The notes below the pieces were generated by a model, which worked only from the letters and a program-made list of their open reading frames with translations, was not told where the DNA came from and ran no database searches. Of a stretch of DNA of 12,136 nt, positions 1-7,093 are shown in pieces. The translations under genes and the position numbers were made by a program. This DNA is from JAENVT01 sp031373785. GTDB lineage: Bacteria; Actinomycetota; Acidimicrobiia; Acidimicrobiales; Ilumatobacteraceae. Position 1 is the first letter of the stretch. Every line of letters begins with the position of its first letter. Location of the stretch: positions 1 through 12,136 of the forward strand of contig JANMNE010000100.1 in the NCBI GenBank assembly GCA_031373785.1, in the 5' to 3' direction.

Positions 1-239
1 CCGGCAACGTGGCGCACACCACGCGCCCGGCGTGCGCTCCATCCGCGCCGAGATCGGTCGGGCGCGATCCCGGTACGGCGGGTACCCACAGCGCTCCCGA
101 CCGGGCTCAACGGGTTCGATTTCGGTATTGGAAGTACCGAACTCGCGCCCAACGAGGTCGCGGCAACCGCCGGCGATGCGCCGACATCTCGGAGTTGGTT
201 ACGAAGCTTCGGTGGCGCGCACTTCGGCAACCAGGTCGG
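1..239. other. Sequence upstream of the permease fragment; no assignable gene
   Basis: An intact ABC-2 permease gene would carry its membrane helices here, but no plus-strand frame gives a hydrophobic segment. Frame 1 (codons starting at 1, 4, 7 and so on) has coding-like G/C-rich third positions from about 97 to 240 and reads through peptides such as GFDFGIGSTELAPNEVA and SWLRSFGGAHFGNQVG. I do not recognise these. That frame stays open to about 477, but beyond 240 it is only a shadow of the permease frame. The stretch could be the end of an unrelated gene fused to the permease remnant by a rearrangement, or an assembly join. Confidence 0.35.
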
Positions 240-551
240 CGCGTGCACGTGCCCGCGATCGTCGCCTTCGTGCCCAACGAAGATGCCGCGCCGGCAGTCA
301 TCAACTTCGTGCTCTTCCCGCTGTTGTTCATCTCCGGCACGTTCGGGCCGGTCTCATCGACATCGACGCTGGGGCGCGTCGCCGTGGTGTTCCCGGTGCG
401 GCATCTGGTGCAGGCGATGGTCCACGTGTTCAACCCGTTCGGTGGCGGCACCGGCATCGTCGCCACCCACACGTTGATGATGCTGGCCTTGGGTGTCGTC
501 GGCCTCGTGGTCTCACTCCGTCGCTTCCGCTGGGAAGCCCGCATCAAGTAA
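240..551 (+). pseudogene. 3' remnant of an ABC-2 type transporter permease
   Basis: The last roughly 100 codons of this frame, from the VPAIVAFVPNEDAAPAV segment to the TAA at 549-551, match the C-terminal part of ABC-2 permeases of the DrrB/NodJ type. There is the loop after a helix with conserved PN and AP residues, the hydrophobic LLFISGTFGP segment, an FPVRHLVQAM amphipathic stretch, and a last helix (LMMLALGVVGLVVSL) followed by a basic tail. Family members are usually about 250-280 residues, so some 160 N-terminal residues are missing. The same frame upstream of 240 is arginine-rich and non-hydrophobic, so this is not simply the window edge cutting a gene. In-frame GTG codons at 243 and 249 could start a short product, but I see no ribosome binding site. 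The next ABC transporter gene starts 25 bases downstream. Confidence 0.6.
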
Positions 552-563
552 TACACGCACGGC

Positions 564-569
564 TAGCGT
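564..569 (+). promoter_or_regulatory. Putative -10 box (TAGCGT) of the ABC exporter gene
   Basis: TAGCGT matches the actinobacterial -10 consensus TANNNT and ends 7 bases before the GTG at 577, so transcription would begin at or next to the start codon (leaderless mRNA). No convincing -35 element is visible. The competing in-frame GTG at 568 lies inside this hexamer, which favours 577 as the start. Confidence 0.45.
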
Positions 570-576
570 GCCCGTC

Positions 577-2247
577 GTGACCAACCGGGAGGCACTGCGC
601 GCCATCACCTCCCCGGCCGAACGGGCACGGTTGTGGACGATCTCGCTGGCCTCGTTCATCGCCGGGATCGCCGATGCCATCAGCCTCCTGGCGATCTCCA
701 CCGCTGCCGTCGCGATCACCAGTGGTCGCAGCAACATCGACGTGATCGGCATCGACATCAGCGTGCGCCGAGGTCTGGTCCTGGCCGCAGCTGCGGCGGC
801 AATCAGGCTGATGCTGGGACTGTGGTCGGCTCACACCGGCGCCGGCGTGGCTGCGGGCATCGTGCATCGGCACCGCGCCGCCATCCTGCGCACGTTCCTC
901 GACGCCCCGTGGGGCGTGATCTCCACCCAGGCTCCCGGCGCCCTGCAGCAGGTGGCCATGGTCAACACCCAGGTCGCCGGGGCGTACGCGTTGACCGCCA
1001 CGGCGCTGGTGTCTGCGGCCATCAACATCGCCGTCCTGACGGTCGCGGCGATCGCTGCCAGTCCGGCCGGCGCCGCCGCCGTCGGGGCCATGGCAGTGAT
1101 CGTCGGCATGACGATGCGGCCGTGGACCCGCCGATCACGCGAGGTCGGCCAGGAGGAGGCCGGACGGGGCCAGGACGTCGCCGCCCAGTTCTCCGAGACC
1201 GTCGCCACGGCCCGGCCGGTGATCCTGTTCGACGTCGGCGCGCCCGTGTCGGCCGGATTCGAGGCCACCAGCCGGCAACAGATCGAGCTCTACCGGACCA
1301 GCCGGTTCCTGGCGGGCGCATCGCCGGCCGTCTTCCAAGCCCTCGTGGCCTGCGCCGCGGCGGGCGGGCTGTGGGTACTCAGCGGTCGCTCGGTTGCCAA
1401 CGTCGCCGCCTTCGGCGCCGTCGCGCTGCTGTCGTTGCGCGCCGTCTCGCAGGGACAGCTCGCCCAGCAGGCTGTGCAGAACCTCGGCGCCCAGCAGGGC
1501 TTCATCGAGCAGTTGTTGGTGACGGAGACGGACCTGATCTCGCAGACCGCGGGGTTCGGTAACGAGAACACCCCGCACATCGAACTGTTGAGCCTCCGAG
1601 CGGCGACGTTGCGGTTCGACGAGCGCTTCGCCCTCGGCCCGCTCGATCTCGATGTCTCCCGTCATGAGGTCGTCGGTCTGGTCGGCCACTCGGGCGCGGG
1701 CAAGTCGACGATCGTCGATCTGTTGGCTCGACTTCGCCGGCCGTCATCGGGATCGTTGATCGTCAACGGGCACGACGCAACGATGTTCTCCCCGGCATCG
1801 TGGGCAGCCCGCATCGCCTGCGTTCCCCAGGAGCCCGTGCTGTTGCGCGGCACCGTCGCCGACAACATCCGATGGTTCCGCGACATCGACAACGATCGGC
1901 TCCTCACTGCGGCGCGGCAGGCCAACATCGCCGACGAGATCGCCGCGTGGCCGAACGGCGTCGATACCGAGGTCGGCCACGGAGGTTCGCAGCTGTCGGT
2001 CGGCCAGCGTCAACGCATCTGTCTGGCCCGGGCGCTCGCGGGCCAGCCCGACATCTTGCTGCTCGACGAGGCCACGAGCGCGCTCGACAGCGTGTCGGAG
2101 GAACGCATCCGCGCCGCGCTCGATGCCCTCAAGGGGCAGGTGACCATGGTGATCGTGGCCCATCGCCCGTCGACGCTCTCGCTGTGCGACCGAATCGTGC
2201 ACGTCGACGACGGTCGGTTGCAGACCGACGCGACCACCGAAACCTGA
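577..2247 (+). CDS. ABC exporter, fused membrane domain and ATPase
   Basis: This is a 556-residue half-transporter of the ABC type I exporter family (MsbA/MdlB/peptide-exporter class) that would work as a dimer in the cytoplasmic membrane, pumping a lipid, peptide or glycoconjugate outward. About six hydrophobic segments fill residues 20-300, followed by the nucleotide-binding domain. The domain has Walker A GHSGAGKS (370-377, Lys376), signature LSVGQ (473-477), Walker B ILLLDE (Asp497, catalytic Glu498) and the H-loop His529. All ATPase motifs are intact. An upstream in-frame ATG at 493 overlaps the permease remnant; I chose GTG 577 because the protein-like sequence begins there and a TANNNT box sits 7 bases upstream. 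The stop codon directly abuts the stop of the convergent radical SAM gene. The substrate is unknown; exporting the product of the neighbouring tailoring genes is inference. Confidence 0.92.
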   Translation: MTNREALRAITSPAERARLWTISLASFIAGIADAISLLAISTAAVAITSGRSNIDVIGIDISVRRGLVLAAAAAAIRLMLGLWSAHTGAGVAAGIVHRHRAAILRTFLDAPWGVISTQAPGALQQVAMVNTQVAGAYALTATALVSAAINIAVLTVAAIAASPAGAAAVGAMAVIVGMTMRPWTRRSREVGQEEAGRGQDVAAQFSETVATARPVILFDVGAPVSAGFEATSRQQIELYRTSRFLAGASPAVFQALVACAAAGGLWVLSGRSVANVAAFGAVALLSLRAVSQGQLAQQAVQNLGAQQGFIEQLLVTETDLISQTAGFGNENTPHIELLSLRAATLRFDERFALGPLDLDVSRHEVVGLVGHSGAGKSTIVDLLARLRRPSSGSLIVNGHDATMFSPASWAARIACVPQEPVLLRGTVADNIRWFRDIDNDRLLTAARQANIADEIAAWPNGVDTEVGHGGSQLSVGQRQRICLARALAGQPDILLLDEATSALDSVSEERIRAALDALKGQVTMVIVAHRPSTLSLCDRIVHVDDGRLQTDATTET

Positions 2248-3744
2248 TCAGTCGCCGGCGATGGCCATGATCGGGATCCGCAACCGCGTCGGATTCGGGT
2301 GCCGCGAGGTCACCTCGACCTCACGAACCTCGGCCCACCGCGCCTCGACACGCTGACGCTGCTCGTCGAGCGAGACATCGGGGATCTGGGGATGCTTCGC
2401 ACGTGTCAGCCCGGCCTCGCGGCGACGCAGGTCGAGATCGTCGTGCAGCGCGTGATGCAGCAGGCGGTACAGCTGCGTGGTGTAGGTGCCCGCGAACATC
2501 ATCGCCAGGTCACCCGAGTCCTGCCAGTTCTCGCGATCCTCCAGGTCGAACTTGACCATCTCGTGGAATCGTGTGCCGGGCAGCGGATAGCTGACGCTGA
2601 CGCCGATGTCGTCGGGCAACAGATCCTGCACCATCGCAATGGTCGACTCGATGTCTGCCCACGTCTCACCCGGGTAGCCGAACTGGATGAACAGGCAGGC
2701 GCGCACACCCACCTCGGCCAGTGCCGCACGGGCACTGCGGATCTCGGCGACGGTGATCTCTTTGTCCATGGCGTCGAGCACTCGTTGGCTGCCACTCTCC
2801 GCTCCGAGCCACACCTCATGGCACCCGGAAGCCGCCAGGGCCTGCACGGCGACCGGTGTCATCAGGTCGCAGCGCGATTGCATGGTGAAGGGAATCATCG
2901 CGTCGAGCTCATTCACCCGTTGGGCGAATTGAGCCAGCCAGTCGCTACGGAGACCGAAGATGTCGTCGGCGAACCAGATGTGGTCCGGCGCGATCTCGAC
3001 CTTCACCGTGGCGAGCTCTTCGGCCACATCGGCCGGCGTGCGCATCGCATATCGCTGTCCCCAGATCGGCTTGGCGCACCAGTTGCAGTGGTACGGGCAG
3101 CCCCGCGTGCTGACCATGTTGAGCGAGAACCGGCCGTGGTGATCGACCCAGGCACGCCGATAGGCCTCGATGTCGATGAGGTCGCGGGCAGGTCGTCCGA
3201 ACACGTCGGGGTGGCGCTCGATCGATCGCGAGCGTGAAGCGCACACTGCGCCGCGCGACATGCTTGCGATGCCATCGATCCCATCGTACGAGGGGTGCTC
3301 GGGCCGGAGCTCCCACGCCTCGACCACCTCCCTCACGGTGTGGTCACCCTCACCGAGGATGCAGACGTCGGCGCCTGCGGCCAGGTACACGTCGGCGTGG
3401 TCGGTGACATCGGCGCCGGCAACGGCGACGCGACAGCCCGCTTCCTTGGCCATTCCCACCATCGTGAGTGCCGCTTCGCGCATGCGCGCCAGGCACATCT
3501 TCGACAAGAAGTTGAAGTTGTCCTCGAACAGCACCACATGACGCGGTCGATGGCTACGCAGCGCCTCGGCGAACTCGTGCTCGCCGTCGGCCAGCATTGC
3601 GTCGAAGACGGCAACTGCGAACCCGAGGTTGCGCAAGACTTCGGCCGCGTAGAGCGTGCCCAGCGGCGGGTACGGTCGCATCTTTTCCCACTGCTTTGGG
3701 TCGAGGCGCAAGAAATACGAATGGGCGAGCAGGATTCCCGTCAT
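2248..3744 (-). CDS. B12-binding-domain radical SAM enzyme
   Basis: The 498-residue protein begins with a cobalamin-binding-like Rossmann domain (about residues 1-145, with VVLFEDNFNFLS and an ADVCILGEGD segment typical of B12-radical SAM proteins). A radical SAM barrel follows, with the CxxxCxxC cluster motif in TRGCPYHCNWCAKP (Cys216, Cys220, Cys223), which binds a 4Fe-4S cluster that cleaves S-adenosylmethionine. Downstream are DHIWFADDIFGL, EVWLGAESGSQRVLDAMDK and VSYPLPGTRFHEM blocks conserved in this subfamily. Such enzymes methylate or rearrange unactivated carbons; the substrate of this subfamily is not known to me. I chose ATG 3744 because homology-like sequence starts with MTGILLAHS; the open frame runs on to 3915 inside the upstream glycosyltransferase gene. 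An AGGA-like motif lies about 6 bases upstream. It is the last gene of the minus-strand set, 52 bases after the glycosyltransferase stop. Confidence 0.9.
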   Translation of the reverse strand: MTGILLAHSYFLRLDPKQWEKMRPYPPLGTLYAAEVLRNLGFAVAVFDAMLADGEHEFAEALRSHRPRHVVLFEDNFNFLSKMCLARMREAALTMVGMAKEAGCRVAVAGADVTDHADVYLAAGADVCILGEGDHTVREVVEAWELRPEHPSYDGIDGIASMSRGAVCASRSRSIERHPDVFGRPARDLIDIEAYRRAWVDHHGRFSLNMVSTRGCPYHCNWCAKPIWGQRYAMRTPADVAEELATVKVEIAPDHIWFADDIFGLRSDWLAQFAQRVNELDAMIPFTMQSRCDLMTPVAVQALAASGCHEVWLGAESGSQRVLDAMDKEITVAEIRSARAALAEVGVRACLFIQFGYPGETWADIESTIAMVQDLLPDDIGVSVSYPLPGTRFHEMVKFDLEDRENWQDSGDLAMMFAGTYTTQLYRLLHHALHDDLDLRRREAGLTRAKHPQIPDVSLDEQRQRVEARWAEVREVEVTSRHPNPTRLRIPIMAIAGD

Positions 3745-3754
3745 GTCCTGGCGC

Positions 3755-3760
3755 AAGGTA
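3755..3760 (-). promoter_or_regulatory. Possible internal -10 box (TACCTT) before the radical SAM gene
   Basis: On the minus strand TACCTT fits TANNNT and ends 10 bases before the ATG at 3744, within the short gap after the glycosyltransferase gene. The gap and the 5' end of the radical SAM gene are visibly richer in A/T than the surroundings. No -35 match was found. It could give the radical SAM gene its own transcript, but readthrough from upstream is equally likely. Confidence 0.25.
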
Positions 3761-3796
3761 GCCGAACGAATGGGCAAAAGCCTGCGTCCATTGGGC

Positions 3797-4873
3797 TTAG
3801 GACCTGCAGCATCGCGCGTACACCGCCGCAAGCTCATCGCTGATCGAGCCCCACGAGAGGTGCCGCGACGAGTGCTCGACGACGACGTCGGGCGAGATGC
3901 CTGCAGCCGCGGCAATCAGGGCGCCGGCTGCCTCGGGGTCGCCCACAGGGAAGCGGCTTGCCAATTCCTTGACGATTGCCGCATGCGACGGGATCTCGGT
4001 GACCACCGGCCGGCACCCGAACGCCAGCGCCTCGATCAGGGAGTAGTTCGAGCCCTCACGATGACTCGTCGACAGGTACACGTCCGCACTCCGGTACCAG
4101 CCGACCATCGCGGTGTGAGCGACGGGCGGGTGGAGGTGCACGCGTTCGGCGAGCCCCAGCGACTTGATCAGGTGCCGCACCTCGGCCTCCATGTCCCGAT
4201 CGGTCGCCACCATGTGCAGTTCAGCGTCACTGCCCAGCCGGCGCGCCGCAGCAAGGGCGTGGACGGCACAGAGCGGATCCTTCGACGGGATCAGGCGCCC
4301 GACCCACACCACACGAGGGTTCCCACCGAGCTCGGGTGCCTCGACCACGGCCGTAGCGTCGAGATGGCTGGCCGATTCCAGCACTTCGTACACCGGCGCG
4401 GTTCGACCGATGGCCCCGGCGCGGCGAAACCCCTCGGACTGCCCCGCTGCCCCGGTGAACAGGTAGCCGTCGACCATGTGGCGGGTGACCCGACGGGCCA
4501 CCCGGGTGCGGGCGTTCGACGGTGGCGGCTCACCATGATGTTGCATGAGGATGGGCACGTCGCGACCGACGGCATGCCGGATGGCGACGAGCACGCGAGT
4601 GAACCCGAGGCCGTGCAGGTGCACCACGTCGGGGTGCAGGTCGGCGACGCGCCGCGCCAGTTGCCGATCGCTCGGTTCGAAGTGGTATTCGACACCGTTG
4701 CGTTCGATCGTCGCACCCGACCGGTTCGTGCGGCAGCAGCCGATGGGTTCGATGTCGCCCCGCCGTTGCACGGCTTCGAGCGTCGTCGTGAACGTCGGCC
4801 ACAGGTCGAGCGCCGCCTCGTGTTCGAGGTCGGTCGCGGGTGGCATCACCACGACGACGCGCAGCCGCTTCAC
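3797..4873 (-). CDS. GT4-family glycosyltransferase
   Basis: This is a 358-residue GT-B fold glycosyltransferase of family GT4, a retaining enzyme that moves a sugar from a nucleotide-sugar donor to an acceptor at the cytoplasmic side. The N-terminal half has a LRVVVVMPP first strand, a DVVHLHGLG strand-loop and an MQHHGEPPP acceptor-side loop. The C-terminal half has VVWVGRLIPSKDP, with the conserved Arg and Lys that contact the donor phosphates, and the EX7E motif in HREGSNYSLIEALAFG (Glu273, Glu281). Length is normal for GT4. The start is the GTG at 4873-4871, which overlaps the upstream gene's TGA as GTGA; this points to translational coupling with the nucleotidyltransferase-fold protein. 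The frame stays open far upstream, antisense-free but inside the neighbour, and that extension is not protein-like. Acceptor and sugar cannot be told. Confidence 0.9.
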   Translation of the reverse strand: MKRLRVVVVMPPATDLEHEAALDLWPTFTTTLEAVQRRGDIEPIGCCRTNRSGATIERNGVEYHFEPSDRQLARRVADLHPDVVHLHGLGFTRVLVAIRHAVGRDVPILMQHHGEPPPSNARTRVARRVTRHMVDGYLFTGAAGQSEGFRRAGAIGRTAPVYEVLESASHLDATAVVEAPELGGNPRVVWVGRLIPSKDPLCAVHALAAARRLGSDAELHMVATDRDMEAEVRHLIKSLGLAERVHLHPPVAHTAMVGWYRSADVYLSTSHREGSNYSLIEALAFGCRPVVTEIPSHAAIVKELASRFPVGDPEAAGALIAAAAGISPDVVVEHSSRHLSWGSISDELAAVYARCCRS

Positions 4874-5898
4874 CGCCGCATCCGTGCCGACTGAGTCATC
4901 TGTCGCAGCACAGCCGCGCGCTCGACCGGCCGCACCGTGAACGCCTGCCGCCAGCGGATCGTGGTGCGCGCCGCCCGGGCGCGAAGCGTGGCCTCCGGGT
5001 GCAGGTGCTCGAGCCGGGACCTCGCCGATCGAGGCAGCCGGGCCAGTTGCCGGGCGATCAACTCGGCGGGCACCACGCCTGGCAGCAGGCGAGACGACAG
5101 CCACAACCCGGGTCCCGTCAACCTCGGGTCGCATTGATCGAGCAGGCCGGCCACCTTCGCCCAATCCGCTCCGGCGAGATCACAGAACCACACGTCGACC
5201 ACGTTCACGGCGCGCACCTCGCAACGCACCACGGTCGAACTGAGGTGCCCGATCACCGACGTGGTCACGCCGGCAAGGTCGAGGCGGGCACACACTGCCC
5301 CGCAGAGGGGACGCATCGTCGTGTGTGCCTCGATCGCCATCCCATGCACGACGTATCCGTGGATGAACTCGCCCCAGCCGGGGTGCAACTCGACCCGGCC
5401 ATTGTGGTCCGCCGACTCACCATCGGTTGGCCCGACCGAACCGTCGCCCCAGGCCAGGAAGGTGTCCTCGTGAGCCGACGAACCGTCGAAGGTGAACCCT
5501 GCACTCTCCAGCGCCGCACCGGCCTGAGCGCGCCGTTGCGATGGCACGATCACATCGATGTCCGACATCGGACGGGCCGATGGATACGGCCAGATCCCGT
5601 TGGTCAGCTCGGCGCCTTTCACCGGTGTGGCGGGCACACCGACCCGGCCGAGCGCCGTCAGCACTGCGCCGATCACCGGTCGGAACCGCTCGACGCGGTC
5701 GGCAACCTGGCGACGCTGCTGGTCGAGGTAAGGCTGCAACTCGACATCGAAATCGGTGGCGGCCACCTCGGCCACGAGGGCCGTCAGGCCCGTCGCGAAC
5801 CCGGCCTGTTGCAGTTCCGACAGCGTCATCACCGGCGCCGCAGCAACACCACCGCGGAGCCGGTCGAGCACGAACTGCAGCAACGTGAGTTGCTGCAT
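4870..5898 (-). CDS. Nucleotidyltransferase-fold protein, PF14907 (NTP_transf_5) type
   Basis: The 342-residue protein has the layout of the NTP_transf_5 family within the polymerase-beta nucleotidyltransferase superfamily: a helical N-terminus, VKGAEL with Lys94, then RPMSDIDVIV with the metal-binding pair Asp113 and Asp115, and the later VELHPGWGEF block (the family's usual VELHW-like motif). The likely metal ligands are present, so it looks active. Members occur beside HPr-kinase-like genes in some lasso peptide clusters, where a homologue (PsmN of pseudomycoidin) is linked to hexose addition on a phosphorylated peptide; others sit in polysaccharide loci. Its 3' end overlaps the GT4 start by four bases. 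ATG 5898 is the first start in frame with protein-like sequence; no Shine-Dalgarno or TANNNT box is evident. The actual donor and acceptor are unknown. Confidence 0.85.
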   Translation of the reverse strand: MQQLTLLQFVLDRLRGGVAAAPVMTLSELQQAGFATGLTALVAEVAATDFDVELQPYLDQQRRQVADRVERFRPVIGAVLTALGRVGVPATPVKGAELTNGIWPYPSARPMSDIDVIVPSQRRAQAGAALESAGFTFDGSSAHEDTFLAWGDGSVGPTDGESADHNGRVELHPGWGEFIHGYVVHGMAIEAHTTMRPLCGAVCARLDLAGVTTSVIGHLSSTVVRCEVRAVNVVDVWFCDLAGADWAKVAGLLDQCDPRLTGPGLWLSSRLLPGVVPAELIARQLARLPRSARSRLEHLHPEATLRARAARTTIRWRQAFTVRPVERAAVLRQMTQSARMRR

Positions 5899-5971
5899 AC
5901 GGGCGCCCGCTACGTCGGAGATCGAATCGATGGGCGAAGGCTACGGCCGCCGCCTCGGCCAGACTGTGCCG

Positions 5972-7093
5972 ATGCGGATCGTCCTCGTCGTGCCGGGTGG
6001 GGTCGACCCACCAGGCTCGCCACGCGTCATTCCGTTCATCCACGGTCTGGTCGCCGACCTGAGCTCACGACACGACGTCCTGGTGATCGCCGTCGGCCAC
6101 GACGCCGCCGAGGGAACGTGGCCGCTGTTCGGTGCGGAGGTGATCAACGTGCCCGTCGGGCGGCACAGCAAGGCCGATATCGCCAGGGTGGTGCGCAGCG
6201 TCAGCAGTCTCGCCGGTGCGGGCGGACGGCCTGACGTCATCCATGGATTGTGGGCCAACCTGCCCGGTTTCGCGGCCTCCATGGCAGCACGCCGGCATCG
6301 ACGGCCCGGTGTGATCTCGGTGTGCGGTGGCGAGTTCGCCGCACTGGCAGACATCGGGTACGGCGGGGGGTTGCGCCGCGGGAGCCTGCTGATGGCCCAG
6401 GCCTCGACGCGTGCGGCGACCGCGGTCACGGTCGCCACCTCGTGGATGCACGCACACGTGACTGCCGCCGGCGGTCGGGTCGACGAGATCATTCCACTCG
6501 GAGCCGACACCTCGGTCTTCTCCCGAACCGCGGAAACGCCCATCCCTGACCGGGTGGCACACGTCGGCAACCTCAACCAGGTCAAGGATCAGTCGTTGTT
6601 GCTCCACGCCGTTCGCATCGTGGTCGACGCGTGCCCCGATGCCGAGCTCGACATCGCCGGTCTCGACACGCTCGACGGCTACGTCCAGCACCTCGCCACA
6701 ACACTCGGCCTCGATCGGCACGTTCGGTTCCACGGGTACCTGTCAGCACCCGAGCTGGCGACCATGCTCGGCCAGGCTTCGCTCCACGTGCTGTCATCAC
6801 GACACGATGCAGGCCCAGTCGCGGTGCTCGAGGCCGCAGCGTGTGGTGTTGCAACGATCGGGACCGCGGTCGGTCACGTCGCCGACTTCGCGACCATGCC
6901 ACACCCTGCCGCAATCGCAGTCCCCGGTCGTCGGCCCGAGGCGTTGGCCGAGGGGATCCTCGCCGTGTTGGCCGACGACGGGCACCGTCAGCTCGTGGCC
7001 GACCGCGCCCACGAGTGGGCTGTGGCACATGACGCCGCCCACACGGCGCGGGCGTTCGAATCCCTCTACCGCAGGGTGGCCGCCAACCGCTGA
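5972..7093 (+). CDS. GT4-family glycosyltransferase (second copy, opposite strand)
   Basis: This 373-residue GT-B glycosyltransferase starts with the typical first strand MRIVLVVPGG, followed by a glycine-rich loop, DVIHGLWANLPG, and VISVCGGEF. The C-terminal Rossmann domain shows VAHVGNLNQVKDQ (donor-phosphate Lys) and SRHDAGPVAVLEAAACG. In the EX7E motif the first Glu is Asp279, while Glu287 is kept, a conservative change also seen in some active GT4 enzymes. The in-frame ATG at 5930 would add 14 residues and has a GGAG 9 bases upstream; I favour 5972 because family members begin at the first strand, but 5930 cannot be excluded. It is divergent from the nucleotidyltransferase-fold gene and its 3' end overlaps the convergent kinase gene by 28 bases. 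It shows only low resemblance to the GT4 protein at 3797-4873, so it is probably not a recent duplicate. Confidence 0.88.
   Translation: MRIVLVVPGGVDPPGSPRVIPFIHGLVADLSSRHDVLVIAVGHDAAEGTWPLFGAEVINVPVGRHSKADIARVVRSVSSLAGAGGRPDVIHGLWANLPGFAASMAARRHRRPGVISVCGGEFAALADIGYGGGLRRGSLLMAQASTRAATAVTVATSWMHAHVTAAGGRVDEIIPLGADTSVFSRTAETPIPDRVAHVGNLNQVKDQSLLLHAVRIVVDACPDAELDIAGLDTLDGYVQHLATTLGLDRHVRFHGYLSAPELATMLGQASLHVLSSRHDAGPVAVLEAAACGVATIGTAVGHVADFATMPHPAAIAVPGRRPEALAEGILAVLADDGHRQLVADRAHEWAVAHDAAHTARAFESLYRRVAANR

Noticed and set aside
493..576. Upstream ATG (493) as the start of the ABC exporter
   Set aside because: The extra residues overlap the permease remnant in another frame and look non-biological, while GTG 577 has a TANNNT box 7 bases upstream.
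2299..3237. Long plus-strand open frame antisense to the radical SAM gene
   Set aside because: It mirrors the codon bias of the real minus-strand gene; its composition (many His, Arg, Gly, Asp) and lack of motifs are typical of a high-GC antisense shadow.
3745..3796. Possible short peptide gene in the gap between the GT4 and radical SAM genes
   Set aside because: Only 52 bases are available and there is no start codon with a ribosome binding site and coding bias.
4840..6234. Plus-strand open frame of about 464 codons across the NTP_transf_5 gene
   Set aside because: It runs antisense through the NTase motifs and out of frame into the GT4 gene; the product is Arg/His-rich with no recognisable domain.
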